Of a DNA stretch of 64,000 nucleotides, positions 17,061 to 24,127 are shown piece after piece. The position numbers and the translations under genes were made by a program. Below the pieces are notes generated by a model, which was not told the origin of the DNA, did not search any database, and saw nothing but the letters and a program-made list of their open reading frames with translations. Numbering within the stretch: position 1 is the stretch's first letter; every line of letters starts with the position of its first letter. The stretch spans positions 48,005 through 112,004 of the forward strand of contig CAKOMQ010000002.1 of assembly GCA_934096715.1 (NCBI GenBank). The letters run 5' to 3'. The stretch is from an uncultured Bacilli bacterium. Its GTDB lineage: Bacteria > Bacillota_I > Bacilli_A > RF39 > UBA660.

Positions 17061-17246
17061 TTAATAACGATTCTTTTTACGAGCATTCTTAATGCCTTCT
17101 TCTTTCTTCATTCTTTTTTCAACTCCAGGTTTAATATGGAATTTTCTTTTCTTAAGTTCAGAAGGGACACCGCTACGAGCAACTTTAACTTTGAAATTTC
17201 TCAAAGCTTTATCAATATTACCGTCTTGTACAACTACCTTTGTCAT
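17061..17246 (-). CDS. rpsU: 30S ribosomal protein S21
   Basis: A 61-residue S21 with the typical start MTKVVVQDGNIDKALRNFK and a basic C-terminus ending RKKNRY. It binds the platform of the 30S subunit near the anti-Shine-Dalgarno region. It has a strong promoter (17281-17309) and a GGGAGG ribosome-binding site. It heads the rpsU-yqeY unit. Confidence 0.97.
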   Translation of the reverse strand: MTKVVVQDGNIDKALRNFKVKVARSGVPSELKKRKFHIKPGVEKRMKKEEGIKNARKKNRY

Positions 17247-17280
17247 TTTACTATCCTCCCTTCACTAATAAACTGTAAAT

Positions 17281-17309
17281 ATTATAACACCTTGTAAATC
17301 AAATGACAA
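17281..17309 (-). promoter_or_regulatory. Strong SigA promoter of rpsU
   Basis: TTGTCA at 17304-17309 and TATAAT at 17281-17286 with a 17-base spacer, plus an extended TG (TGTTATAAT) on the minus strand. Confidence 0.8.
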
Positions 17310-17370
17310 CAAAATAGTGTGAAAAATTGTTGAAAAATCACGATATTTTCTAGCTTTTACTGTAAAGTAG

Positions 17371-17397
17371 AAAAAGAGAAGAAATAATTTCCTTCTC
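17371..17397 (-). terminator. Terminator after the bacteriocin genes
   Basis: Minus-strand stem GAGAAGGAAA / TTTCTTCTC (one bulge) followed by five T, 13 bases after the stop of the second peptide gene. Confidence 0.65.
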
Positions 17398-17409
17398 AAA
17401 TTCTTCAAA

Positions 17410-17565
17410 TTAACAATAATTTTTAGAAAAAGCTCTTCTTAAGGCAGATCCAACTTGATAACCCATATCGTAAAAGAACTTTCCCACTCTTGCTAGTGCA
17501 TTAACAAAAGTACCATTAATCGCACCACCTACAATATTGTAACTTTCTTCATTACTAAGATACAC
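17410..17565 (-). CDS. Double-glycine leader bacteriocin peptide
   Basis: A 51-residue precursor with leader MYLSNEESYNIVGG (14 residues, double-Gly processing site) and a 37-residue basic core that has an AxxG-type pattern and ends with Cys. The start is the GTG at 17565, seven bases after AAAGGAGTG; a longer frame from an upstream ATG would overlap the partner gene and spoil the leader. The leader is nearly the same as that of the partner peptide (17580-17723), which implies processing by the same C39 exporter. The core has no similarity I recognise; an amphipathic helix is likely. The pair suggests a two-peptide (class IIb) bacteriocin. Confidence 0.75.
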   Translation of the reverse strand: MYLSNEESYNIVGGAINGTFVNALARVGKFFYDMGYQVGSALRRAFSKNYC

Positions 17566-17579
17566 AAAATCACTCCTTT

Positions 17580-17723
17580 CTATCTTAACTTGCATGCTTT
17601 AGTATTAAAAAAACCACTGAATATTCCAAATATAAACACTACTACGCCATAGATGAACAAACCTACACTTGCCTTAAAAGCACCACCTACAACTAGCATG
17701 CTTTCTTCGTTTGTTAAATACAT
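17580..17723 (-). CDS. Double-glycine leader bacteriocin peptide (partner)
   Basis: A 47-residue precursor that starts MYLTNEESMLVVGG, a leader with the double-Gly site, followed by a 33-residue core rich in Gly, Phe, Ile and Val that could span a membrane (SVGLFIYGVVVFIFGIF) and ends ACKLR. The AGGAGG ribosome-binding site is seven bases before the ATG. The stop is 15 bases before the next peptide's start. The two leaders match at 10 of 14 residues while the cores differ, which is typical of two-peptide systems. Too short for routine ORF calling. Confidence 0.75.
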   Translation of the reverse strand: MYLTNEESMLVVGGAFKASVGLFIYGVVVFIFGIFSGFFNTKACKLR

Positions 17724-17773
17724 TTAGTTCCCTCCTTTTATACTTCTTGTTTCTTTAATAAGTCAGAGAATTA

Positions 17774-17887
17774 CTAACAGATTATCAAAATAATTACATT
17801 TATAATTAATAAAATTATTATTAGAATAGTAAAAATTATATTTGGTTTAAGATTAATTAAGTAATCATAATTCAACTTATATTTCAT
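17774..17887 (-). CDS. 37-residue membrane peptide next to the exporter
   Basis: A 37-residue frame whose ATG overlaps the stop of the exporter gene (ATGA), so it is translationally coupled. A basic, aromatic N-terminus (MKYKLNYDYLINLKPN) is followed by one long hydrophobic segment and a final Cys. This resembles just the N-terminal anchor of HlyD-type bacteriocin secretion accessory proteins, which are normally 200-450 residues. It could be a trimmed accessory protein, an immunity peptide, or a remnant. It lies 50 bases before the first peptide gene. Confidence 0.5.
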   Translation of the reverse strand: MKYKLNYDYLINLKPNIIFTILIIILLIINVIILIIC

Positions 17888-19917
17888 ATACTTATCACCT
17901 TATTAAATAGATCTTCTTGACTCTTATGAGATATATAAATAATAGTCCTATCATGAAAACTATCTAATATATTTTTTATAATCTTTCTTTCTAAGTCATT
18001 ATCAACTTCGCTTAAAGCTTCATCAATAATTAATATATTAGATTTTTTTAATAATCCCCTAGCCAAAATAATCCTTTGCTTTTCTCCACCACTTAAGTTT
18101 TTCGTATTATTATCTACTAAAGAATGAAATCTCATACCTTTCTTACTAACAATACTCTCAAGTTCACATATTTTAGAAATTCTCAAAAATTCATCTTCAC
18201 TTACATCTCTATCCATAATAATATTATCTTTTATTGTACCCCTAATCAATTTTTCAGATTGATTAATATATAGAATACTATTTCTTATATCACTTAATTC
18301 ATAATCTAGTAAATTATAATCTCCTACTAATATTGTTCCTTTACTAGGAGTAATATTCCTATAAAGTAAATTACATATTGTACTCTTTCCAGTACCACTC
18401 TTACCTTTTAGAAATACTTTATCTTGCTTATTTATCTTAAAAGATAAATCTTTAAGTACATAGTTATAATCATCAAATGTATAAGAAACATCACTCAATG
18501 TAATATCTCCATCAATTAATTTATAAATTCTTTTAATATCTTCTTCTTTAATAGTTAAGAATTCACTTATCTTAGATATAATAACTTTTATATAATTATA
18601 CTCTGGTAATATATCTATAATATTTTTAATTGGACTAATAGTATAACTTACTAAGAAATTATATGTTATTAAATCAACCAAAGTAAACTCATTATAATAA
18701 ATTAATATGAAACCTAAAGAATTAATTATAAAGAAACCTACATCCAATATTAATTCTTTAAAGAAATTAACACCATTAAAGAAAGAATTAATCTTAAAAG
18801 TATCATATAAATAATTAGAAATACTAGCTTCCATTTTAGTTAAAACATTGTCACTAATATTTAAATTCTTAACACTATCAAATGAATCTATATTCTCAGT
18901 AACTACGGAATTAACCCAAGTGTTTAAACTAATATTATTATTTATTTTATAGTAAATCTTCTTATTAAAGAGAATACCTAATAATATATATAATAATAAA
19001 CATCCAATTAATATAAATGATAACTTATAATTAATAACTATTAGTATTATTAAAGAAACTACTCCTAAAAATAAATCTAAGAAAAGATTTAAAGACACAT
19101 TAGAAATAATATTCTTAATAGATTCTAAGTCATTAACTCTTGTCATAATCTCTGCTGTTGATCTACTTTTAATTATTTTTGAAGGAAGATAAAATATATG
19201 TCTTAAGAAGGTATTATAAAGATAACTATCTATTCTTAAATCTAAATAATTCTTATAGTATTTCTTAGTATAATCTACTAATATCTTCATAATAGTAAAT
19301 ATTAAAAATACAATAATTATTTTAGTTAAACTAGTTATATTATCTAAATAATTAAGAGATATTTTAAAATAATAACTTAATAGAATTGTAAGAAGAGAAA
19401 ATAGAATACTTAGTATTATTAACTTTATAACAATATATTTCTCCTTTCCAATAATACTAGTAAATAAACTTCCCATCGATATTTTTTCTTCTTTAATTAT
19501 ATTTTTGTCTCGTGGGTGGACTTCAATTAAAACATTCATAAATATCTTCGAAAATTCATCCTTATCCATTACTTTCTTACCTACTCCAGGATCCATTAAA
19601 ACAACTTTCTTATCGTTAATAGAATATATAACAACAAAATGTAATATATTATTATTAAGTTTAACATGAGCAATTACAGGATAATTAATATTTTTAACAT
19701 CTTCAAAATTTTCATATTTTTTTGAGCTAGCATCAAAACCATATTTTTGAAAACAATTAACAATATTAAACGCTGTTACTCCTTCTAGAGTAGTATTAGT
19801 ATCTTCTCTTAACTTTTCAATACTAACATAACCACCATAGTATTTAATAATTGACTGCATACAAGCTACTCCGCAATCTTTTAAATCTTGTTGGAGCACA
19901 ATAACTTTCTTTTGCAT
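17884..19917 (-). CDS. Peptidase-containing ABC exporter (PCAT) for double-Gly peptides
   Basis: A 677-residue bacteriocin exporter. Residues 1-130 form a C39 cysteine protease with Q9/Q10, C15 in DCGVACM, H93 and D109 as the catalytic set; it cleaves leaders after Gly-Gly. A six-segment membrane domain follows, then an ATPase with Walker A GKSGTGKST, signature LSGGEKQRI and Walker B ILIIDEALSE. The start is the ATG at 19917, eight bases after GGGAG; a GTG at 19935 overlaps that site. It heads a unit with the 37-residue membrane peptide and the two peptide genes. The substrates are almost surely those peptides. Confidence 0.93.
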   Translation of the reverse strand: MQKKVIVLQQDLKDCGVACMQSIIKYYGGYVSIEKLREDTNTTLEGVTAFNIVNCFQKYGFDASSKKYENFEDVKNINYPVIAHVKLNNNILHFVVIYSINDKKVVLMDPGVGKKVMDKDEFSKIFMNVLIEVHPRDKNIIKEEKISMGSLFTSIIGKEKYIVIKLIILSILFSLLTILLSYYFKISLNYLDNITSLTKIIIVFLIFTIMKILVDYTKKYYKNYLDLRIDSYLYNTFLRHIFYLPSKIIKSRSTAEIMTRVNDLESIKNIISNVSLNLFLDLFLGVVSLIILIVINYKLSFILIGCLLLYILLGILFNKKIYYKINNNISLNTWVNSVVTENIDSFDSVKNLNISDNVLTKMEASISNYLYDTFKINSFFNGVNFFKELILDVGFFIINSLGFILIYYNEFTLVDLITYNFLVSYTISPIKNIIDILPEYNYIKVIISKISEFLTIKEEDIKRIYKLIDGDITLSDVSYTFDDYNYVLKDLSFKINKQDKVFLKGKSGTGKSTICNLLYRNITPSKGTILVGDYNLLDYELSDIRNSILYINQSEKLIRGTIKDNIIMDRDVSEDEFLRISKICELESIVSKKGMRFHSLVDNNTKNLSGGEKQRIILARGLLKKSNILIIDEALSEVDNDLERKIIKNILDSFHDRTIIYISHKSQEDLFNKVISI

Positions 19918-19954
19918 ATTTTTTTCTCCCTTCACTTATCATTTACGCGTTTTT

Positions 19955-20020
19955 TTGTCGATTTCCTTTTTATTTTAAAAAGTTGTTGAAACTTCGACAA
20001 AAGAGTCTGTTTTTCGACAA
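19955..20020. promoter_or_regulatory. Three TCGACAA motifs in a divergent promoter region
   Basis: TTGTCGA at 19955-19961 and TCGACAA at 19994-20000 and 20014-20020. The last two are in the same orientation exactly 20 bases apart; the first is inverted. In DNA this AT-rich a repeated TCGAC core stands out and may be an operator shared by the exporter and spoIIIAH genes. Confidence 0.35.
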
Positions 20021-20049
20021 GAATAAAACAAATAAATTAGTCATATATT
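20021..20049 (+). promoter_or_regulatory. Possible SigE-like promoter of spoIIIAH
   Basis: GAATAAA at 20021-20027 and CATATATT at 20042-20049 are separated by 14 bases, resembling the mother-cell sigma-E consensus (kmATATT, 14 bases, CATACAMT). spoIIIA genes are SigE-dependent in Bacillus. No good sigma-A boxes are seen. Confidence 0.35.
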
Positions 20050-20069
20050 TAACCATAAGGAGATGGATT

Positions 20070-20564
20070 ATGGTAAATAAACAAAATTTATGGTTTGTCA
20101 CATTATTTTCTTTAATACTTGTACTAGGTATTTATTATGTAAGCATTGATGATGACGTTATTAAAAGCTTACAAACTACTGGAACAACTACAAATAGTAA
20201 AGAAGTTATAAACATCGAACCAAGTGAAGAATTAGTTAGTTTAGAAGTTGAAGACGATGAAGAAAAACAAGCTCTTATGGAAGAATATCAAAAAACTCTT
20301 CTAGATACGAGTGCCACTAACGAAGAAAAAAATATTGCTTACGAAAAGATGCAAGACTTAAATACATCTATTGGCATGGAAGAAAAACTTAAGAAAAAAA
20401 TTAAAGATAATTTTAAATTAAATTCTTTCGTTAAAATAAAAGAAAAAAACATAAGTATAATTATTTCTTCTAAAGATCATACTAAAGAAAACGCCAATAA
20501 TATTATTAGAAGCGTTCAAGAAGAATTTAATGAAAGTATGTATATAACTGTTAAATATCAATAA
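20070..20564 (+). CDS. spoIIIAH: Stage III sporulation protein AH
   Basis: A 164-residue SpoIIIAH-like protein: N-terminal anchor (NKQNLWFVTLFSLILVLG followed by IYYVS), an acidic linker and helical spacer, then a YscJ/FliF-type ring-building domain near residues 110-164 (FVKIKEKNISIIISS, NIIRSVQEEF). In Bacillus it is the mother-cell half of the SpoIIQ-SpoIIIAH channel. The start is the ATG at 20070, seven bases after AAGGAG; a longer upstream frame has no site. It is alone here: spoIIIAA-AG are not adjacent, unlike in Bacillus. Shorter than the 218 residues of Bacillus. Confidence 0.85.
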   Translation: MVNKQNLWFVTLFSLILVLGIYYVSIDDDVIKSLQTTGTTTNSKEVINIEPSEELVSLEVEDDEEKQALMEEYQKTLLDTSATNEEKNIAYEKMQDLNTSIGMEEKLKKKIKDNFKLNSFVKIKEKNISIIISSKDHTKENANNIIRSVQEEFNESMYITVKYQ

Positions 20565-20637
20565 ATGTCCAAATACATACACAATTAATATTTCTTGAAT
20601 TTTATTAAATTATAATGAAATTACGGATGTGATTTGG

Positions 20638-21084
20638 ATGGAAAGAATAAAGAATTTAAGAGAAGAAAAAGACCTAGCTCAAAAAGACTTAGCAAATATT
20701 CTAGGTATAGATAGATCAACTTACTCATCATATGAAATAGGAAGAGACACTATACCTTTGAAACACTTAAATACTTTATGCAATTATTTTGATATTTCAA
20801 TTGATTATGCAATGGGTCTTACAAAAACTACAAAGTATAAAAATAGTTCTGATGAAATTAATATGAAAAAAGTAAGTGAAAGATTAAAAAATATTCGTAA
20901 AGAAAATAATCTTACTCAAGCACATATAAGTGAAATACTGAATACTTCTAGAAGTACATGGACTGGTTATGAAGGAAAGAAATTCTTAATATCTACTCTA
21001 CTTTTATATGAAGTATCTAGAAGATATAACTATTCTATGGATTATATTCTAGGTAAAATAGATAAACCTTCTAAACTAAAGTAA
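20638..21084 (+). CDS. Tandem XRE-type regulator
   Basis: A 148-residue DNA-binding protein with two HTH_XRE domains in tandem. The first (RIKNLREEKDLAQKDLANIL) is at about residues 3-60, the second (RLKNIRKENNLTQAHISEIL) at about 82-140; each ends with a similar SIDYAMG / SMDYILG turn, so this is an internal duplication. Start ATG at 20638 with GGATGTGA upstream, the same leader pattern as rluB. It lies between spoIIIAH and gerE and may regulate sporulation or the neighbouring bacteriocin genes; a two-half-site operator is expected from the duplication. Confidence 0.8.
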   Translation: MERIKNLREEKDLAQKDLANILGIDRSTYSSYEIGRDTIPLKHLNTLCNYFDISIDYAMGLTKTTKYKNSSDEINMKKVSERLKNIRKENNLTQAHISEILNTSRSTWTGYEGKKFLISTLLLYEVSRRYNYSMDYILGKIDKPSKLK

Positions 21085-21140
21085 ACACAAAAACTCTCTA
21101 ATATTCATAAAATACTATGAGTATTAGGGGGAATATAATT

Positions 21141-21344
21141 GTGAAAAGTATATTAACGTCACGAGAACTTGAAGTATTTAAATTACTAGTTTTAAATAAA
21201 TCAACTAAAGAAATAGCCGATTCTCTAAATATTAGTGAAAAAACAGTAAGAAATCATATATCAAATACAATGCAAAAATTAGGAGTAAAAGGTCGTGCTC
21301 AAGCTGTAGTTGAATTATTAAAATTAGGAGAAATTACTTTATAA
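21141..21344 (+). CDS. gerE: Late mother-cell regulator GerE
   Basis: A 67-residue LuxR-type helix-turn-helix protein nearly the whole of which matches GerE of Bacillus (LTxRExEVFxLLV, TKEIAxxLxISEKTVRNHIS, QKLGVKGRxQAVVELL). GerE acts with SigK to switch late coat genes. The start is the GTG at 21141 with AGGGGG nine bases upstream; an ATG at 21117 has no site. It is followed by gerM, the same neighbourhood as in Bacillus. Confidence 0.92.
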   Translation: MKSILTSRELEVFKLLVLNKSTKEIADSLNISEKTVRNHISNTMQKLGVKGRAQAVVELLKLGEITL

Positions 21345-21351
21345 AAATTTT

Positions 21352-21380
21352 TAGTCCTATCTAGGACTATTTTTATTTTA
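21352..21380 (+). terminator. Terminator after gerE
   Basis: Perfect stem TAGTCCTA / TAGGACTA with a two-base apparent loop, then TTTTTATTTT. Confidence 0.75.
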
Positions 21381-21408
21381 ATTAAATATACTTTATTAGG
21401 TGATTTCA

Positions 21409-22338
21409 ATGCTTAAAAAAATAGCATATAAAAAGTTTGTTATTGCAACTATTTCTCTTCTAATTATTTCCGTTGTTTATTTCTATAACAACGATAGTTA
21501 TGAATACACTACTACCTTAAGCTATATAAATGAAGATACTCAACCTATCTATTTACTTGATAATAACAAATATGTAGCAAGATATAAAATAGTTAAAAAA
21601 ACAGATAATCAAGAAGAATTAATCAAATATATAATAAATAATCTAACTATTAATAAAAAGAATTCTTATTTTTTACCAACCGGTTTTAATAGTATAATTC
21701 CTGAAAATACTAAACTTCTTTCCTATTCAATTGAAGATGGTCTATTAAAATTAAACTTTTCTAAAGAATTCTTAAATATTGATAGTACCATGGAAGAAAA
21801 GTTAATTGAGTCTATAGTTTATTCTATGTTAGAAATTAAAGGTATAAATAAAATAATGATTTTCGTTGACAGTGTAAAACTAGATAAACTTCCTAATAGT
21901 GGTAAAAGACTACCTAATATACTTGATAAAAATATTGGTATAAATAAGTCATTTAGTATTAACAGTATCAAAGATACTAATAAAACCACAGTTTACTACA
22001 TAAGTAAAATAAATGATAATTACTACTATGTTCCTGTTACAAGTATAGGAAATAATGAAAAAGAAAAAGTAGAAGTAATAATTGAAAAACTAAAGGTAAG
22101 TCCTTCTTATAATACAAATCTTATGAGTTTTCTAAAAAGTAACGCTGAACTTCTTAACTATGAAATACTAGAAAATTCTGTATCTTTATCATTTAATAAT
22201 CATATATTTAGTTTAAATGAAAATAAAATAGACGAAGAAGTAAAATACTCTATCGCCTTATCTATACGAGACAGTTATAATATAAGTCAAACTATTTTCT
22301 ATGTTGATGAAGTACTAGTTGATGCTTTAAATATATAA
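21409..22338 (+). CDS. gerM: GerMN domain sporulation protein GerM
   Basis: A 309-residue GerM-like protein: N-terminal membrane anchor (residues about 10-28), then two GerMN domains (about 60-160 and 185-300), each with the pattern of strand, helix (IIEKLK / LIKYIINNL), ...SYSIEDGLLKLNFSKEFL and a late IFYVDEV or IFVDSV. In Bacillus GerM is a lipoprotein in the outer forespore membrane that holds the SpoIIIAH-SpoIIQ complex. Here no lipobox is seen and the anchor is a single helix. Start ATG at 21409, seven bases after AGGTGA. The 3' end overlaps the convergent gtrA-like gene by 40 bases. Confidence 0.87.
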   Translation: MLKKIAYKKFVIATISLLIISVVYFYNNDSYEYTTTLSYINEDTQPIYLLDNNKYVARYKIVKKTDNQEELIKYIINNLTINKKNSYFLPTGFNSIIPENTKLLSYSIEDGLLKLNFSKEFLNIDSTMEEKLIESIVYSMLEIKGINKIMIFVDSVKLDKLPNSGKRLPNILDKNIGINKSFSINSIKDTNKTTVYYISKINDNYYYVPVTSIGNNEKEKVEVIIEKLKVSPSYNTNLMSFLKSNAELLNYEILENSVSLSFNNHIFSLNENKIDEEVKYSIALSIRDSYNISQTIFYVDEVLVDALNI

Positions 22339-22703
22339 AACTTTTGAACAAAATAATTAATAAAGAAGATTATCAAATCTACTACTACTTTTATAAATGT
22401 TGGATAAACATTAATTAAGTTGAATATAATATGTACTAAAAGTGTTGAAATAAACATTTGAATAATTACTAAGAAATAATAAGAAATAAATGATTTAAGT
22501 TTGTTTTCTGTAGAATTAAAGACAAATTTTCTATTGATCATAAAATTATATAAAGAAGATACTATTCTAGCTAAAATACTAGCATAAGTATCTTTTTTTA
22601 TTAACTCAAAAAAAACTGTAAATAAACCTAAATCTATAATACATGAACTTCCACTTGAAAATATATATTTTAAAAATGTTTTATATTTATTAATAAACTT
22701 CAT
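22299..22703 (-). CDS. GtrA-like family membrane protein
   Basis: A 134-residue protein with four membrane helices; the pattern RIVSSLYNFMINRKFVF and the C-terminal NYFVQKFYIF is the GtrA signature. GtrA proteins flip undecaprenyl-phosphate-linked sugars or modify wall glycopolymers. It is on the opposite strand from gerM and the last 40 bases of the two genes overlap tail-to-tail, so antisense interference between them is possible. No glycosyltransferase gene lies next to it. Confidence 0.85.
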   Translation of the reverse strand: MKFINKYKTFLKYIFSSGSSCIIDLGLFTVFFELIKKDTYASILARIVSSLYNFMINRKFVFNSTENKLKSFISYYFLVIIQMFISTLLVHIIFNLINVYPTFIKVVVDLIIFFINYFVQKFYIFKASTSTSST

Positions 22704-22755
22704 TTTATACTTCCTTTATCCATTTTATTTTAACACACTAATTCACAAAAATATA

Positions 22756-22784
22756 TTGAAAATTAATATTTTTTGTTGTATAAT
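22756..22784 (+). promoter_or_regulatory. Promoter of tRNA-Arg
   Basis: TTGAAA at 22756-22761 and TATAAT at 22779-22784 with a 17-base spacer, 22 bases before the tRNA. Confidence 0.75.
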
Positions 22785-22805
22785 CTATTTACAGATGTGA
22801 GTTAT

Positions 22806-22882
22806 GTCTCCGTAGCTCAGCTGGATAGAGCATACGCCTTCTAAGCGTACGGTCGCGCGTTCGAATCGCGCCGGGGACACCA
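22806..22882 (+). tRNA. tRNA-Arg (anticodon TCT)
   Basis: Acceptor GTCTCCG / CGGGGAC, D-arm GCTCAGCTGGATAGAGC, anticodon stem TACGC / GCGTA around CTTCTAA, T-arm with GTTCGAATC, and an encoded CCA. The anticodon TCT reads AGA and AGG. Confidence 0.95.
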
Positions 22883-22894
22883 CTTTTAAAAAAT

Positions 22895-22919
22895 ACGACT
22901 AGCAATTAGTCGTTTTTTT
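22895..22919 (+). terminator. Terminator after tRNA-Arg
   Basis: Stem ACGACTA / TAGTCGT around five bases, followed by seven T. Confidence 0.8.
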
Positions 22920-22933
22920 ATGCTCTATCCAGC
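22919..22933 (-). repeat. 15-base inverted copy of the tRNA-Arg D-arm
   Basis: The reverse complement of 22919-22933 is GCTGGATAGAGCATA, identical to tRNA-Arg positions 22820-22834 (D-loop into anticodon arm). A 15-base perfect match within 100 bases is unlikely to be chance. It starts just after the terminator and could be an antisense segment or a relic of an insertion. Confidence 0.5.
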
Positions 22934-22940
22934 ATTATAA

Positions 22941-22974
22941 AATAAAAACTTACAAACAATTAAGCCTGTAAGTT
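22941..22974 (-). terminator. Terminator after tRNA-His
   Basis: Minus-strand stem AACTTACA / TGTAAGTT around a 12-base loop, followed by TTTATTTT. Confidence 0.65.
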
Positions 22975-22986
22975 ATCATTTCAACA

Positions 22987-23063
22987 TGGGGCGGTATAAG
23001 GGAATCGAACCCTTGCATACTGGAGCCACAATCCAGCGTGTTAACCACTTCACCAATACCGCC
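22987..23063 (-). tRNA. tRNA-His (anticodon GTG)
   Basis: Minus-strand cloverleaf with acceptor GCGGTAT / ATACCGC, the extra 5' G of His tRNAs opposite C73, anticodon stem CTGGA / TCCAG around TTGTGGC, GGTTCGATTCC T-arm and an encoded CCA. Confidence 0.95.
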
Positions 23064-23110
23064 ATGAGCAAGTTAATTATAACTAATTTTTACATAAAAT
23101 GCAAGTCTAA

Positions 23111-24031
23111 CTAGCCCATGTCGTTTAAATTAACATTTTCTTCATAAATTAAGTCTTTAAATACTTCTTTAAATCTCTCTATTTCTTTAACCTTTACATC
23201 ATCATAAACACTTTTACAATTGCATATAGCCTTATAAAAATCCTTAGTAGTTACAACATGTTTATTATCATAAAGTGCATAAGTAAGTGCATTTGCTACA
23301 ATTGTTAAACATATATCAGGATATCTAGAAGCTACTTCATAAACTCTTTTATATTCATCAGTCATATCTACTATAAATTGCATAAACTTTTCAATTTGAT
23401 ATGGATGATAATTACACTTAACTCCAATTTGTTGTTCAAGTTTAGGAAGTGTACCCATAAGAATTTTAACAGTAGTTGGTTTATCTGCTTCCGCAACATC
23501 TATTTTTTGAAATCTACGTAAAAAAGCACGATCTCTTAATATATATGTTTCATATTCTTCAGTAGTAGTTGCTCCAATCATTTTAATAAGTCCCCTATCC
23601 AAACTTGGTTTTAATAAGTTAGCTAAGTCAGCACCACCATTTTTATTAACAAGTAAATGTGTTTCATCTATAAATAGAATTGTTTTAGTTAAATTACTAA
23701 TTTCACTTACCAAAACATCTAGTTTACTTCTTACCTCTCCTTCACTAGTTTCTACTCCTAATAAAGAAGCAACATTTATTTTAATAATCTTCCATCCTTT
23801 AAGAGCATCTGGTACATTATTATTTTGAATTCTATAAGCAAGTCCTTCAACTATGGCAGTTTTACCTATACCAGGTTTACCAACTAATAAAGCACTCTTT
23901 TCTGGAGTTAAAAGAGTTAATATACATTCTTTAATTTCTCTATCTCTACATATTGCAGGATCTGTAATATATTTTTTTTGAGTCATATCAACTCCATAAA
24001 CATCAATCATAGATAAGAATTCATTGTCCAT
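23111..24031 (-). CDS. Single-module Clp/Hsp100-like AAA+ ATPase
   Basis: A 306-residue protein that corresponds to only the first nucleotide-binding module of ClpB/ClpC. Start PAICRDREIKECI matches the DPVIGRDxEIxR segment; Walker A is GKPGIGKTA at 51-59, Walker B ILFIDETH, sensor 1 GATTTEEY and the arginine finger lies in RDRAFLRRFQKI. The N-domain, the middle coiled-coil and the second module are all absent. It is thus likely to be an independent hexameric remodeller with unknown partner. A good GGTGATT site precedes the ATG. It stands between tRNA-His and a divergent unknown gene. Confidence 0.85.
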   Translation of the reverse strand: MDNEFLSMIDVYGVDMTQKKYITDPAICRDREIKECILTLLTPEKSALLVGKPGIGKTAIVEGLAYRIQNNNVPDALKGWKIIKINVASLLGVETSEGEVRSKLDVLVSEISNLTKTILFIDETHLLVNKNGGADLANLLKPSLDRGLIKMIGATTTEEYETYILRDRAFLRRFQKIDVAEADKPTTVKILMGTLPKLEQQIGVKCNYHPYQIEKFMQFIVDMTDEYKRVYEVASRYPDICLTIVANALTYALYDNKHVVTTKDFYKAICNCKSVYDDVKVKEIERFKEVFKDLIYEENVNLNDMG

Positions 24032-24127
24032 TTAAATCACCATAGTTTCTATCAAGAATTATACTATACTTGACAAATTTTCTCAATAGATATATAATAA
24101 TTGAACCTTAAGGGGGGTAAAATAAAA

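Noticed and set aside
22895..22974. CRISPR-like short repeats near the tRNAs
   Set aside because: The hairpins are single terminators; there are no regularly spaced repeats.
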